In this document: positions 13,101 to 25,040 of the stretch, piece by piece
Layout: the number at the start of each line of letters is the position of its first letter
Position numbering within the stretch: the first letter of the stretch is position 1
NCBI GenBank assembly: GCA_049999765.1
Contig: JBNGIQ010009234.1
Coordinates: 1-35,084 of the forward strand
Reading direction: 5' to 3'
Source: Phaeoceros laevis
Taxonomy: Eukaryota > Anthocerotophyta > Anthocerotopsida > Notothyladales
DNA: 35,084 nucleotides
The notes under the pieces: model-generated
What the model saw: only the letters and a program-made list of their open reading frames with translations
Told to the model about the DNA's origin: nothing
The model's database searches: none
Made by a program: the position numbers and the translations under genes

Positions 13101-14210
13101 GCTGAGCTGGCTCAAAGAAAGATGGTAGATAATTGTGTACTTTTGGCAAGCCAGCCATATGATCTGTTGGTCATGTGCGCACCGTCCGTTTCTATTCCCC
13201 TCTTTCCATCTCATCTCCTTCCCTGTCCTCCCCACTCTCTCTCTTGGCCTTATGTTCCCTTCGCGCTGCCGACTTCATTTTCGTCACCCCCTGTTTTCTT
13301 TCTTGCTGCTCCTCTCCACTCTTTCCGAGCCACCTGCCTCCTACCAGCCTGCGATTTGCTTGCAATTCGCCTCTTTTGCTCCTGCAATTGGCAATGCCTG
13401 TGTTTTAATTCGCTCTCCACGCACCGAACCCGATTGGACTGCTTCGGGAGCAGCAGCCGCCGCCGCCGCGGGCTTCAGATTCATTCCCTCATTGTGCTGC
13501 TTCCTTCCTGCTCCCCACAGAACGGGCTTGTTGCCGAGGCTGGGGGATTTGGCTGCGTTAGGGCTGGCTGTTACCGGATTTCTTCTCCACGGCTGTGCTG
13601 AGGGCGGATGTCTGAGCGGGCCGACAGATCGGTAGAGATCTGCCGCCCTGCGCCTGCTGGACGACTCCCAACTTCGGGCTTCCAGACTCCTCCTCCTCCT
13701 GCGGCGCTTCAGCAGGCCGGAAGCTTTCTGACTTCAGCTCTCTTGGTGCCGCTTTGAGCAGCGGTACGGCGCCACACCTTCGGATTGTGGTCTGTCTGTG
13801 TGTGGTGCCCTCGGTTGTTCCGGGGCTAGTCTTCTTGTTTGGGTGCCGCGTTAGGGAATTGGCTGGCTGGAGCCCCGCCGCGGCTTTCTTCTTCGGCCAG
13901 TTTGTGTCCTTTCCCTTGTTTTGGCTTCTTGGTCCGAGTGATGCCGGATCAGTGATTGCTGCCTTCGGCTTTGGGAGGAGGCCTGGCAGTCCTGAACAAT
14001 TGAAGTCTGCTGCCAGTGATAGTCTTGGGAGCCACCTTGTGTCCTGTGCCGTGCAGCTTTCATGTCTCTACCAAGCCTTGTGCGCTGGTCTTGACACATT
14101 TTGCCTGTTCCTTCGTGCCACAGGTATTTTTGTCCGCTCCGCGGGGACTTTCTCCGCTTTCACCAACGGCGCCCCGGTTGTTTCAAGGTCTGGACGAGCT
14201 GGAGAAAGAT
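13101..14210 (+). promoter_or_regulatory. Long pyrimidine-rich leader/promoter of the MYB gene
   Basis: The 1.1 kb ahead of the MYB start codon changes sharply from AT-rich to CT- and GC-rich sequence (runs of CTCC, TTCC and CCGCC). This is typical of plant promoters and 5' untranslated leaders. Several frames stay open for 150-230 codons across it, but their products are Ser/Pro/Cys-rich with no domain. ATGs at about 13122 and 13175 would be upstream open reading frames if transcription starts before them. A CCACAG|GT acceptor-like site near 14123 leaves room for an intron in the leader. The transcription start cannot be read from the sequence. Confidence 0.45.
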
Positions 14211-15614
14211 ATGACCAGGCGGTGCTCGCACTGCGGCCAAAATGGACACAATTCTCGGACGTGTCCCGATCGGGGGGTACGCCTCTTTGGCGTTCGTCTC
14301 ACCGACGGCGTTATGAGGAAGAGTGCCAGCATGGGCAACCTCTGCCACTACGCCAGCTCCAACAACCCTCCCTCCACTCCCGAGCACTCGGAGTCCGGAG
14401 CTGCCAACGATGGATACGTGTCGGACGGTCTTGTGCAGACCTCCAGCAATGCCCGTGAGAGGAAGAAAGGTGATTAGCTGCCTTGTGTCTGTACGGACAT
14501 CATGTTCGCAAGATCCTGTGAGCAATGGTTGGCATGAGCTCTTGCCTTGCCGGAAGAGGCTAATTGGGAATGCTGCTTCCCTACGGCGTTGTCCCTTACA
14601 GATCTTGCTGTCTTGTGTTGACAGGTGTACCATGGACTGAGGAGGAGCACCGTCTCTTTCTCCTTGGTTTGCAAAAGTTAGGAAAAGGGGATTGGCGGGG
14701 TATTTCAAGAAACTTCGTACAGTCCAGAACTCCGACCCAGGTTGCAAGCCATGCTCAGAAGTACTTCATCCGGCAGAGTAACCTGAACAAGAGGAAGCGT
14801 CGCTCCAGTCTGTTTGATATTGTTTCTGAGACGGTGAGTACTCTTCCATAACCTTATGTGTCTTGCCGTTCAGCATTCAGATCATGTGTGGTTTGTCTTT
14901 GTTGACAAGTGCTGTGCATCTCTGAGCAATTGTGCTGACCGGGCAACATGAAATTTTGTGCAGGCCCCCAATCCCACTGCAGATGATGCTGTCTCCAAGA
15001 CTGCAGACATAGCCACTCCTCTCCATCAATTGAGTCTGGGTCAAAGCTCTCTTTTTAATTCGGGACAGTTTTTTGAGTCTCGCAGTCACCAGCGGTTTGG
15101 GTTGCCTGCCAGGCCATTCACTGTACCTCCGTTGAATCCTCTGACATCCATGCCACCACTGCCAATCATGACCTTGGGTAGCTCAGGACAGGGGGAGGAG
15201 TCCTCAAGTTCGGAGTATGAGTCGAAGCCTGTTTTGCCCAGATCTGCGTCTGCCTCCTCACTTACTAGTGCTGCTGGTGTAGGTCTCCCAGCCTTACCCT
15301 ACCCTTTCCCCCTGTGGCCAGGATTAGCTCCTCAAGGCTACGGAAGGCCTTTACCTAGCTCCTCACCACCCTCTAACACCAAGGTTGTGAGGCCGACAGC
15401 ATCTGTTGCTTCTGTACCGAGCAAGTCAGAGGAATCTCCCGAAATTGCTAGGCTAACCCTTGGTCTGTCCCCGCCATCTGTGGAACCATCACCTCTCACT
15501 CTCAAGCTTCTGGAGCAACCATCAAGGCACTCGGCATTTCACGCCAACTCAAGTTTTAGCTCCAATAGTCTGAGCTCTAGTGGAGGTCTGAACAGTGCCA
15601 TCAGTGTCGTGTAG
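14211..15614 (+). CDS. Zinc-knuckle, SHAQKYF-type single-repeat MYB transcription factor (MYBS3/KUA1-like)
   Basis: Three exons, 14211-14469, 14625-14833 and 14964-15614, join in phase to 372 aa plus TAG. The N-terminus begins [18 protein letters not shown], a CX2CX4HX4C zinc knuckle, followed by RLFGVRL, the R/KLFGV repression motif. Exon 2 holds one MYB repeat ([20 protein letters not shown] ... [18 protein letters not shown]) with the SHAQKYF signature that recognises GATA/TATCC-type sites in this family. The C-terminal half is Ser/Pro-rich and has two EAR-like LxLxL motifs (LTLGLSPP and LTLKLLE). Family members are nuclear and mostly repress sugar, growth or senescence genes. The start is the ATG directly ahead of the knuckle, as in known relatives; the frame is open further upstream only by chance. 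Confidence 0.93.
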
Positions 15615-17266
15615 ATGTGCATGCTTGGGTGTCATTTTTTGTAGATCTTATTGATTCTGTACATAGTCTGACATTCATTCCGTAGCAGAGATGAGCCTGG
15701 TCCTAGGGGTCCCAGGTTGTAAATTAGGATTGAAGTGCAGAAGGGATAGAGTTACCAGCAGCACATAGTTTAGAGCAGAGGCAATTGCAGTGTTCATCGT
15801 GCCTGTTGAGTAGGTGAGCGGAAACTCCGCCATTGCGTCTAGAAAGGTGTTGTTCTTAAACATTCTGACTCATTCATGCAACGATGTGTGGTTTCTATAA
15901 GTTAAATTCTTTAGCTTGGTAGATCCTTTGTAATCGGGCGGTTTCTGCCCATTAATTGAAGTCTCGGATAGAAACGAATTTCACAATTCATGAGGTTGTA
16001 GTTGCATCATGCATTTCATGTGGAGGGTCGGTCCTGTATGGATGCTGGCCATTGTGTATGGAGATGCATATACATGCGCTGCAGACACTGCAAATGCACA
16101 GCTAGAAAGGGCAACCTTTGTGTGTTGTGCATGCTGCCGTGTGGAATTGGACTGTGAGAAACTTTCACTGAAGCGTTGCAAGTGCGACAGAGAGATGATG
16201 CGACATAATCCAGACCCAGCCTTTCGTCGACGAAGGAGCTTGACACAGCTGTTGGCAATACCAGGTGTGTTCCACTTCAGATTTTCGTTGCTGCCTTTGT
16301 CTTCCGACTCCTCCAGGGCTAAATGCGTGTGGATTCTGAACAGATGGTGTGCTTCAGTGATCGGCGGACGAAACTGCGGAGGGGGCTTGCGAACGCGGCG
16401 ATCATGCAAGTCAGCTAACACGTGGTCAGCGGAGCAGCGCCCAAGTGACAAGCCCAGTTTCTCCTTCGAGACGTGCCGTCCCCAGAATCCTGCATCGTCT
16501 TTTTTTATTTACGGTATTATCCACCACGACTTCAACGTTAGGTTTCTTCGCCAGTGGCCTATCTTGCAGTCATGCTTCATGCTTGGTCGAAGTGGGCCAT
16601 ATGACGCTTTATGCTTGGCCGAGTTGCAGCCACGTCGTGTCATGTAGTAGTGGCTTTGTTATTTACTGAATCTGGATCAATGCACAATGCAGCGGATCCT
16701 ACAACAATTGAGTCTGGAGCGCAGTAGAGCTGGATTAACGTCGCATCTCTGTCGTCCGGTGGATAGGATTCATCAAAGCGAACCAACCACGGCCGATATG
16801 CCGCCATTGATAATTTGGTCCATATTGCCGGCGGGAAGGGCGGTGGTTCTGAGGCGCATCCCTTGAGGATGAGTACTTCAGCTCATTCTGAACAGGTTAG
16901 CATTGCTTGTTGTGAAGTGCCTTCAGGCAGCGGGGCAGATCCCTTGACCTGACGAATGAGGCTTCGTCACAGCAGGCATTTCACATTGCATGAGAAAGGC
17001 TCCGCAGAGTGTTTGGAGCCAACTTGGCCGTGTGATACCGGAAGGGACTAGTCGAGCAAAACTTTCCGATGTCGTGAATTCCACAATTCGGATGCGTAGT
17101 TTTACTTCTAGCAGGTCACTGAACATCCGCACCTATAGCGATACTTTCTTTCGACTGAGACGGTACTGCGCATATGCAAAGTTAGAAACTTACAAAGCAA
17201 GACGAATGCGACTTGACGTCAAGAAAGAACATCGAAGGCCACAAAGGTAACGCACGGCGTATCCTC
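15615..17266. other. MYB 3' region and intergenic DNA
   Basis: The first few hundred bases should be the MYB 3' untranslated region. A 212-codon plus-strand open frame at 16009-16647 has no recognisable domain and Cys/Arg-rich composition, so I do not call it. A perfect 12-bp palindrome CTTGACGTCAAG, with a TGACGTCA bZIP-type core, lies at 17212-17223 near the assembly gap. Confidence 0.45.
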
Positions 17267-17366
17267 NNNNNNNNNNNNNNNNNNNNNNNNNNNNNNNNNN
17301 NNNNNNNNNNNNNNNNNNNNNNNNNNNNNNNNNNNNNNNNNNNNNNNNNNNNNNNNNNNNNNNNNN
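17267..17366. other. Assembly gap (100 N)
   Basis: Exactly 100 N, the usual placeholder for a scaffold gap of unknown size. Distances across it should not be trusted. Confidence 0.98.
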
Positions 17367-17845
17367 TTGTGATGCAAATAGAAGTAATTACCTCGCCCGC
17401 TTCAACAAACTTGAATAAAGGCCTTCCCTTCATCAAGGAAGGAAAGTGAAGCGCGCAAGGTCGGACCTCAGCCCTACGAGGACAGCAAAACGATTATATA
17501 AAATTTTATGTCGAGACTAGGAAATAGGTGCTGGCTTCGATGCTTCGTCGGTTGTGGCTGTGCATCTGGCCCAGAGCCACCACAGTCAGATCCTTACTCT
17601 ACCCAATTTGACTTGCTTGTTCACAAGATGGTTTGAAATGCCTCTCATGTGCACCTGCAGATTGGTCTGCAGGCTTGGGGTCTGGTGGGTGGGAGCAGGG
17701 GTGAAATTGCAGTTATAAGTTGGCTTGTCGTAGTTCCTTTGAGGCTAGATAAGCAGAGAGCACAGCGTTTGTCAAGTTGTTTGGCGGGGAGGGGAGAGGG
17801 AATTGTTTGCCGGTGCGTGTGGTTGTGTGTGAGCCCTCTACTGCC
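17367..17845 (+). promoter_or_regulatory. Presumed cereblon promoter and 5' leader
   Basis: No coding frame is supported between the gap and the cereblon start. The last ~150 bp are G-rich (GGGAGGGGAGAGGG) and an in-frame ATG at 17777 without a family match precedes the chosen start, so leader sequence is likely. No clear TATA box is seen. Confidence 0.35.
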
Positions 17846-20800
17846 ATGGAGCAGGTTGAAACTTCTGCTCCATCGGAGCTAGAGAATGGGCCGCCTAGAT
17901 CGCCGCTGGAAGCCATGGAAGATGATAGGGGTGTCCAGTTGTCACAGAGCGAGCGGCTGCACATGCAGCAGGTGCGCGAGCTGGATTCTGAGGAATTGGA
18001 GGTGGAGGAAGTGGGATCAGACATGGACGTTGATCGGAGCGAGGATTCCAGGTTCGTCTCGGGAGGTTATGATGCTATTCACCATGTTGTTCCTTGCCCA
18101 AAAATTCATTGGCATTGCTTCTGGAGGTTCTTGATGGCGCAGGCTGGAAAACAGGTCATCAGATCTACTCTGTGTTTTTTGCATGTCAGCTTTGCTTTGC
18201 TGCTTATATTGTTAGTAGTATATGAATATCGGGCCTGGATTGAAACTAGTCTCCCCTTCATTGTCCAAGCAGAGCTGGTCTACTGGGAAGTATCTTTAGC
18301 CATCAGATCACTCACTGGGCATAGAATTGTATAAGCACTTTGGCATATACACTGTCCTACTAGGCTCAGCACTTTGAAGCGTTTTGCTTATGACTCTGTG
18401 TGCTTCGGGGTGTCAGTGTTGAGGGCCAAGGTGACGGGGGAGCAGGATCACGTGGTGGCTTCACATTTAACGCAGATATCACGTCTCTTGTCTCAAGGCA
18501 TACTTACCTTGGCGGTAAGGGGCTTCTGTATCCTGACATCAGCAGGTGCAGGAGTGTATTCTGGTTTGAAAGTTCACGGGCCCTGTTGCTAAGATGTTGT
18601 ACACAAGATGCACCCGCCTTCAGCATTTCCGCATGTGTCAATTGGTGCAGATGTTGATGAAGTTTCTAGTGCCGGTGCCCGGCATTGTGCCGATAGTGGT
18701 TCAGCAATCACATTGCCGATGTTCTACTTAGAAGGTACCATTTACTCCATGAGTGCTGTATATTGTGGTTCCCAAATTTTACGAGCTGTTCTGTGCTTGT
18801 TGCTTGTAACATGCACTGCTAAGGTTGGTTAACGCTTATCTCTGATGTTCAGGCATTGTCTTGTTTCCGGAAGATACTTTGCCGCTCAGAGTGCTGCAGC
18901 CTCGGTTCAAAGCAGCTGTTGACCGTGCCTTGCAGCAAACAACTGCACCGTCCACACTGGGTGTTGTAAGTCTGCAGCATCTGTCAGAGGGCTCGGGCGC
19001 TTGAAAATTTATGAATCACCAAGGAGCAGTTTTGCTCATGCGTGTAGTAATGAACGGGATCACGAAGAATCCTATAGCCTAATGAACAAACAAACAACAA
19101 ACATCACGAAGATGCGTTCCTTTATTTGTTGTAGCACTAGCAACTGAGCTGATGGGTTTGGTTTAAAATCTTGATGTGCAGGTACATGTCAGTTCTCGGC
19201 AGCGTCACAGTGCCAGTAGGTTGGCAGTGGTTGGGACAACTGCGGAGGTCTGTCTTGTCGGGCATGTTGTCTGAGCAGGGTATAGGGTTGACATGCTTCT
19301 GGCTGATTGTGTGGGCCCAGATGGTCGAATGCTTTGCTAAAGCTGAGATGTGATTGCTCCGTAACTGTTCAAATTGCTTACCAGATTCGTCAGATCAGAC
19401 ATCTCAGTGATGGCACTATTAACATTGTGACTCGTGGTCGTCAGCGTTTTCGAGTTAGGAAAGCTTGGACAGATGCTGATGGCACTGTAAGTAGCAAGGT
19501 TCCTAGCATCCCGTAAGAAACCTGACCGTGCAATTTCTACATGTCTTCGCTTGAACCCAGGATGTCACAAAGTACAATCATGGTCTGCTTTTATATGTTG
19601 TCATTCTTCTCATACTGGTGCCTTTTGGATGTTCTTCCAGCCTTATGCTGAAGTTCGAATTATTGAAGAGGACAAGCCATTGCATATACCTCGGGATTCA
19701 TTTGGTCTCTTAGCTTGTACTCCCAGTATCAAAAGTGGGAAGGTTCTGCGTGCTGCACAAGAATTGCCGGATGAAATGGATAGTGACAGAGGTGAAATGG
19801 ATAGTGACCTAGTTGCTGACGGAGTTTACTTGGACACCTCAGAGGATGAGGTTAGTGCTGAGGAATCTGACGAGGAGGATTATGCACCACGAAGAGTGAG
19901 GGCCAGCTTTGCAAGGTCAGAGCCAGGGCAGGTTAGTGATAGGGACCCAGACAGAAGTCCAGCCGTGGATACCAGAAATACTCGAAAGCGAGGCAGGTGT
20001 GAAGGATGGGGAGGAGCATGTAGAGCATGGGCTGCAGATGAGTCGAGATGGCTGTCCCGGGCACAAATGACAGCTTGGCCACATTGGGTGTACAGGATGT
20101 ATGATGCATATGACCTTGCTCGTCGAGCTATCGGTAGGGAGTATGTATGTTTCTCTTGTCAGACGTTGTCCAAGATTTCAGTCTTTGAGTTGGTGTCTAA
20201 CGTAGAACGACATGCTTCTGCTAGATATGTGGAGACAGATGATTGACCAGCCATGGGCTGCAGATGGCAATATTACTCCAGAACTGGTGTCATTTTATAT
20301 TGCCAGCAACATGCCTGTACAAGATTCTACAAAACAAGAACTTCTAGAGACAGATAACCTGGTTTACCGGCTAAAGCGAGAAATTCAACTCCTAGAGTCA
20401 CTGGAGCGACTGTGCTGCAAGAGCTGTAAGGTGAGCTGCTGTTTACAGATTCTGAGTCAGCTGTTGAGCGCATATGTTCGAGGTGCTTTATGCAGGCTTT
20501 GTATCACATGTTGCCTGAGGGAACTTTCTGGTTGCTCGACAGGCAGTTATTGCCAAAAGGAGTGACATGCTAGTCATGTCAGCAGAGGGCCCAATTGGTG
20601 CATATGTGAACGAACATGGCTATGTATTTGAAGCTTTAACTCTGACTCGGGCAAGGGGGTTGATGTTGGAAGGTCCTCCTGATACCGCACACAGCTGGTT
20701 CCCTGGGTTAGTCATTTTTTCCTGTCATCTGCATTCTGTTCCTTTCCAGTCAGGTTGTCCAATTTGAGTTGGAACCAGTGTCAAACTGTCTGCGATGTTA

Positions 20801-21000
20801 CTGTACATGCTGGTTCTCAGTTGGGTGCACCACGTATCATGAACAGCTATTCATGGACTATCGCACAATGTGCGAACTGTCAGCTACACATGGGGTGGCT
20901 TTTCTGCGCTGTGAAGCCCAAGACACTACCACCAGCGTTTTGGGGGATAAGACGATCTCAGCTAGCAGAGGATTACTCAAAATCGATGTCCCGTAGGTAG
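17846..21000 (+). CDS. CRBN: Cereblon: LON-like plus CULT domain, CRL4 substrate receptor
   Basis: Ten exons (17846-18051, 18417-18514, 18651-18734, 18853-18965, 19182-19247, 19385-19486, 19641-20133, 20225-20430, 20543-20706, 20847-21000) join in phase to 561 aa plus TAG. An acidic N-terminus is followed by a LON N-terminal-type domain at roughly 120-245 (LPMFYLEGIVLFPEDTLPLR, SRLAVVGTTAEIRQIRHLSD, INIVTRGRQRFRVRKAW). After it come an acidic/basic spacer and helices that would contact DDB1 (WPHWVYRMYDAYDLA). The CULT domain fills about 450-561. Its zinc cysteines are in CKSC and CANC, and the three-tryptophan ligand pocket is complete (HSWFPG, SWTIAQC, MGWLF, then FWGI). Cereblon is the substrate receptor of CUL4-DDB1 ubiquitin ligases in animals; plant orthologues keep the pocket. 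The length fits plant forms better than the 442-aa human protein. The start is the ATG that gives the acidic N-terminus; an in-frame ATG at 17777 is possible. Confidence 0.94.
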
Positions 21001-21221
21001 GATCAATCTGAGGCAGATGTTTGCCAGCATTTTGAACATTTTGGCTGATAAGAACAGAGTGTATATATTTGTTACCAACTGTTTGGGATCGTGTCGCAAG
21101 CTGGAAAGAGTACCGAGTGGCGTATTTATTAAAACCTCTCGTCGCAGTGACTGTCTCGGTGGTGCAGCTGGACGAAAGTGTCACCTGGACGCAGTCAATA
21201 AAAGCTCCTGAATTCTTGGCA

Positions 21222-22686
21222 TCAACGCGAAGGTGCAGCGGCAGCGTAATCGAATGTCTGCTCAACACCGTCAGCAAATTTTGTGAAGGTGATGCCTAGA
21301 AGCGACTCCAACTTAGATATGTCCATGGAAATATCAGCCGGGCTTCGGACTCCAGTCCGTTTCTGCAAACAGTGCAAGGTATGAGCCGACGGTCTGGAAA
21401 TAACCAATTTCCTCGAAAATTGTGGGACTTACCGATGAGAAGCTAGCACGGTTGATGAGAGAAATGTTGCGTCCTCTGACTCGAGCGACAGTTTCTGCCA
21501 TTCCAGCTCTGGACATCCTCTCAGCACCACCCAAGTTTAGCAGGAGCTGCATATTTCCCCCCCCTGCCACATGCATCAGAGTTAGATTCCACCATCGAGC
21601 CAGCAGGTTTGATGAAAGTGGGTGAGCGGTAAGGATTCAAAACCTGGACGAATGTTGGCGATGAGGAGTTCTACTACCCTCAACACATCTTTTACGAATA
21701 TCGGACACCTATACTGATCAACAAAGAAGTCTGTCTCCACCCCAGTTGCAAGCACGCTATCAATCCACTGCAGTTTCAACCCAGAAACTGGTCAGACCGA
21801 AAACAAACAGCTCATTTGGCATTAGAGTAACAACAGGTGCAGTGTTCCCTGGTAGAGCTATGCAAAAACTTTCGCTGCTGCGAGTACCTGTACAGGAAGT
21901 GATCTGTCCACCTGGACAATGGGGTGTGGTCCATAAATAATGCTGCTTCGCAGTATGGCGTAGTTGGGCCAAGTTGAGATTATGTACTGCTCAGCTTCAA
22001 CTTTGGTCTTCCCATAGACGTTTACGGGGTTGGTCTCATCTTCCTCCGAATAAAACCTTTGGGTGCCCTCATAGACTGCAGAGTGAAAGCAAAAGCAAAC
22101 ATGTACATGTCAGCACCAAAACGGGTCAACAGTGGTGACAGAATACAGAACTGCGGCAGTGGGAACGACAACCCAACCTTGATCCGTTGAGAAATGTATA
22201 AGCAGAGGCTTAAAGTAGCCAAAGGACGACATCCAGTACAGCAGGAATCTAGGCACATTGACAGCATAAGCCAATTCTGGATTCTCTTCGCAGTCCCGAG
22301 GGTTGGACATAGCTGCACAGTTTATGACCACGGAGGGCTGTTTCCAGAGTCCCGAGACCCTGTCAGTTGAACCATGGCACGCATGCGCACAACACAGGAC
22401 CCAAAACCTGTAACCTAGAAATGGAGCTGAAAATCCTCCCGGGCCGAGTTGAGGTACTCACTGGTCCCAGAACCTGAGAGATGGCATCGAAGCCCGCCCC
22501 TGTAGAGACATCGACTTGGAAGGCGTGTGCTCGGCCAAGCACTCCTTGCAGGTAGGCTGAAGGAGTGTGGGTGTTGAAAGTGTAGGCGAGCTGACAGTTG
22601 GAGTTGGCAGCGAAGTGCTGGAGCAGATGCAGGCCCAAGTAGCCCGATCCCCCAACAATCAGCACTAAACCCTCTCCCGCAGACAT
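21222..22686 (-). CDS. NAD(P)-dependent RmlD/MAT2B-like reductase (extended SDR), 6 exons
   Basis: Exons 22686-22462, 22337-22178, 22075-21912, 21767-21644, 21563-21433 and 21362-21222 join in phase to 314 aa plus TGA. The N-terminus carries the Rossmann glycine motif LVLIVGGSGYLGLHLLQHF. NCAAMSNPRDCEENPELAY and LIHFSTDQVYEG match the nucleotide-binding and active-site strands of the dTDP-4-dehydrorhamnose reductase family. NPVNVYGKTKVEAEQYI supplies the catalytic YxxxK. Known relatives are bacterial RmlD, animal methionine adenosyltransferase 2 beta subunit and an uncharacterised plant group; the true substrate here cannot be told. Exon 5 starts after a run of seven or eight G, so that acceptor should be checked. 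The gene converges on cereblon, with 221 bp between the stop codons. Confidence 0.88.
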
Positions 22687-23757
22687 CTTCGTAATTCAGC
22701 GGCCCTGTGCTCGCGAATGCACCTCAAGCGTGGTCAAATCAGGTCGCAGGAGGAAGACAGGGAAGAGACGTGATGAATGCTCGGACCAACAATGGTCTCA
22801 AAAGGAGCCGACTCCAACTATAATAGTAGGAGCAAATGCAGAATGCCCTGCTGTGAACTGACGACAGAGTGAAGTCAAATTGGTGCAGACCGTCGCTCCA
22901 CGTTGACGATGTGAGGCAGGGTAGCTCCCACAGACGCTGCCTGTGACGGAGCAGACAATACAGACAGACTCGAGCAGATGCTCATTATGATGCGTGGATG
23001 GCTATTACAGCTCTGCAGCACGCCACTACCTACCAATCCATCGAAGGCACAGACTCCAACGTCGTTCTGGTGCCGACGCAACAACGCTGGTGATGCCACC
23101 TGGCGCACATGGTCGTCAGGTCGGGGATTTTGCCTTAGCTGGAAGTTCGCTACTGCAAGATCTTGGGTCGAGCATCAAAACCCCCAGGTTTGTCCACTAA
23201 GTAATTCAAGCAGATTACACTTTCTAAGAAGTCACGTGAAAGCAATGTCCATACGTCCACCGTACCGACTGGGTCATATATACTCTACAGGTCTCGGATG
23301 GCGGCTCGGGATAAGCATCATGTGAGGAGTATGCTGGCCTGGCCGGAGATGCGCGTCCGAAGCTTCCGAAGAACCTGTGAGAAGTGACCTTGGAACATAG
23401 ACTATATCGCCACAAAAAAAAAGTGACGTGGGAAGCACTGAAGCACCCCCCCGACTGCTCTCGGCTTTGCGGGGTCATCTGGGGCAGTCACTTCACCGGC
23501 GAATCGCCGCCCGCTGTTTTCCACTACAGTATTTCCCTATTTTCAGAGTGGCACGTCAATTCGCCACTTGTGCTACGCAAGTACCACGTAATTAAAGCAA
23601 TTGAAAGGAACTTTTTCTTCTTCCTGCAGCCTACTTAGAGAATCTGACCTTACATAGCTGGAGAGTATAGAGAAGGTTGCAAGATGGTGTTTGTAATCCT
23701 TTACTTATAAAGCGGTGCTATTTTCTCAAAAAAAAGTTTTTCTTCTTCCCTGTCCCA
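22687..23757. other. Upstream region of the reductase gene
   Basis: It should contain the minus-strand promoter near 22700-22900. No plus-strand or minus-strand frame above 115 codons and no domain or repeat was recognised. Confidence 0.4.
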
Positions 23758-23827
23758 CCCTAAACCAGGGTTTCTGTCGGATGGGAACGGGTTCCCGTTC
23801 GGTCGCGTTCCCGTGCGTTGGGAACGT

Positions 23828-23868
23828 GTTTTTTATTTTTCGGGAAACATTCCCGAAAAATAAAAAAC
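23828..23868. repeat. Perfect 19-bp-arm hairpin inside the MITE
   Basis: Left arm 23828-23846 (GTTTTTTATTTTTCGGGAA) is exactly complementary in reverse to the right arm 23850-23868, with a 3-nt loop ACA. Confidence 0.9.
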
Positions 23869-24313
23869 GGGAACGGGGAAGTTCACGCAAGGGGGAGCTC
23901 AAGCGCCGAATGCTCGAACGTGCTGGCCTCTAGGCCCCGAATGCCTAAAACCCCAGTGCCGCCGGATCCCCGATCCAGCACGCCGACATCCCAGGCTCAC
24001 CTCCCCGTCGGCGCCCGCGATGGAAGCCTCACCATCGCTTAGCAACAGCAAGCAGGCCGGGAGCAATCTCGGACGCGGGGCTCGGTCGTTGAAGTGCGAT
24101 GGCAGGAGCGGAAGGCACGCAATCCTGCCACCACTACTGCTGCTGCTGCTGCACCGCTCCATCCCGCCTGACTAGAACCCCTACCTGGCGTAGATAGGGA
24201 GCAGGCAAGCATTGCCCTAGGAAGAGCAGGCAAGGCAGAGGAATGCGGCCGTGGCGGGGGAATGCGGCAGCAAAAGTCGCGGCGTGGGTGGGAGAGAAAG
24301 GCGTCGGGCGGGG

Positions 24314-24338
24314 CTAAAAAGCGAATTTCGCTTTTTAG
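24314..24338. repeat. Second perfect hairpin inside the MITE
   Basis: Arms CTAAAAAGCGAA (24314-24325) and TTCGCTTTTTAG (24327-24338) around a single T. Together with the first hairpin it frames the GC-rich interior. Confidence 0.85.
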
Positions 24339-24810
24339 TTATTTATTTAGCAAATAACTTGAAATAAGTTTTTTTCAAACCCTATTGGGAACGTCATCGG
24401 TACGTTTCCGGAACGTACGTCCGTTCCGTACGCGTTTCTTTGGCCCGAACTTAATTTCCCAGAAACCCTGCCCTAAACTCGTGATTTGTTTTGGAGATTA
24501 TTTTAAGAGAGAAATCCATTGACGATTACCTTCAGAAAATGTCCCAGTGATCAGCCGAAACAACTCGAGTTTTCTTGCCCTCGAAATACATGTGTTTGCA
24601 ACATCATGATTCCACATTATGAGAACCACACAATATGCAGCTGGCAAGGCTCAACAATATTAAGAATAATAATAGAAATTCAAGGTGGTGTCGGAAATTC
24701 TAAATGATAAGATGAGGGATGTTTGAAATGCTGAAGTTGAGTAATGGGATTGGGAGAGTTACACTAAATTAAAAATCTATAGTTATACTAGTGTATGCCC
24801 CGTCGAATTC

Positions 24811-25040
24811 GATGGCAATCACCCGTCCCTCCACCCATCTCATCAATCCATTCAGTCTCCCCATCCATCCCAGCCATCCATCCATCCATCCCATCCATCC
24901 CCATCCATCCTCATCCATACCCATCCATCCCCATCCATCCATCCATCCAGTCCATGCATCCATCCCCATTCATCCGTTTAGAACCCTAAATCCATCCCAT
25001 CCCATGTACCCATCCAGTCCATGCATCCATCCATCCAAAC
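24811..25040. repeat. ATCC/CCAT microsatellite, about 230 bp
   Basis: Dense imperfect CCAT, CCATC and CATCCATC units, with a larger period visible where TCCAGTCCATGCATCCATCC recurs near 24946 and 25014. Apparent His/Pro/Ser-rich open frames over it are artefacts of the repeat. Confidence 0.85.

Larger units (their letters stand above)
23758..24478. mobile_element. Non-autonomous hAT transposon (MITE), 705 bp, with 8-bp TSD
   Basis: The element proper spans 23766-24470. It starts CAGGGTTTCTG and ends with the exact reverse complement CAGAAACCCTG (11-bp terminal inverted repeats). It is flanked on both sides by the identical octamer CCCTAAAC (23758-23765 and 24471-24478). An 8-bp duplication with CAGGG ends is the hallmark of the hAT superfamily. 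Subterminal copies of GGGAACG/CGTTCCC occur at both ends, the usual arrangement of transposase binding sites. The interior has no transposase frame; it holds a GC-rich middle (about 23890-24300) that may be captured host DNA, and two strong hairpins. Confidence 0.88.

Noticed and set aside
13754-14458. 234-codon plus-strand open frame overlapping the MYB start
   Set aside because: It begins with a non-ATG codon, has no domain and runs in another frame through the zinc-knuckle exon.
16009-16647. 212-codon plus-strand open frame downstream of the MYB gene
   Set aside because: There is no recognisable motif, composition is Cys/Arg-rich and patchy, and another minus-strand frame is open across the same stretch.
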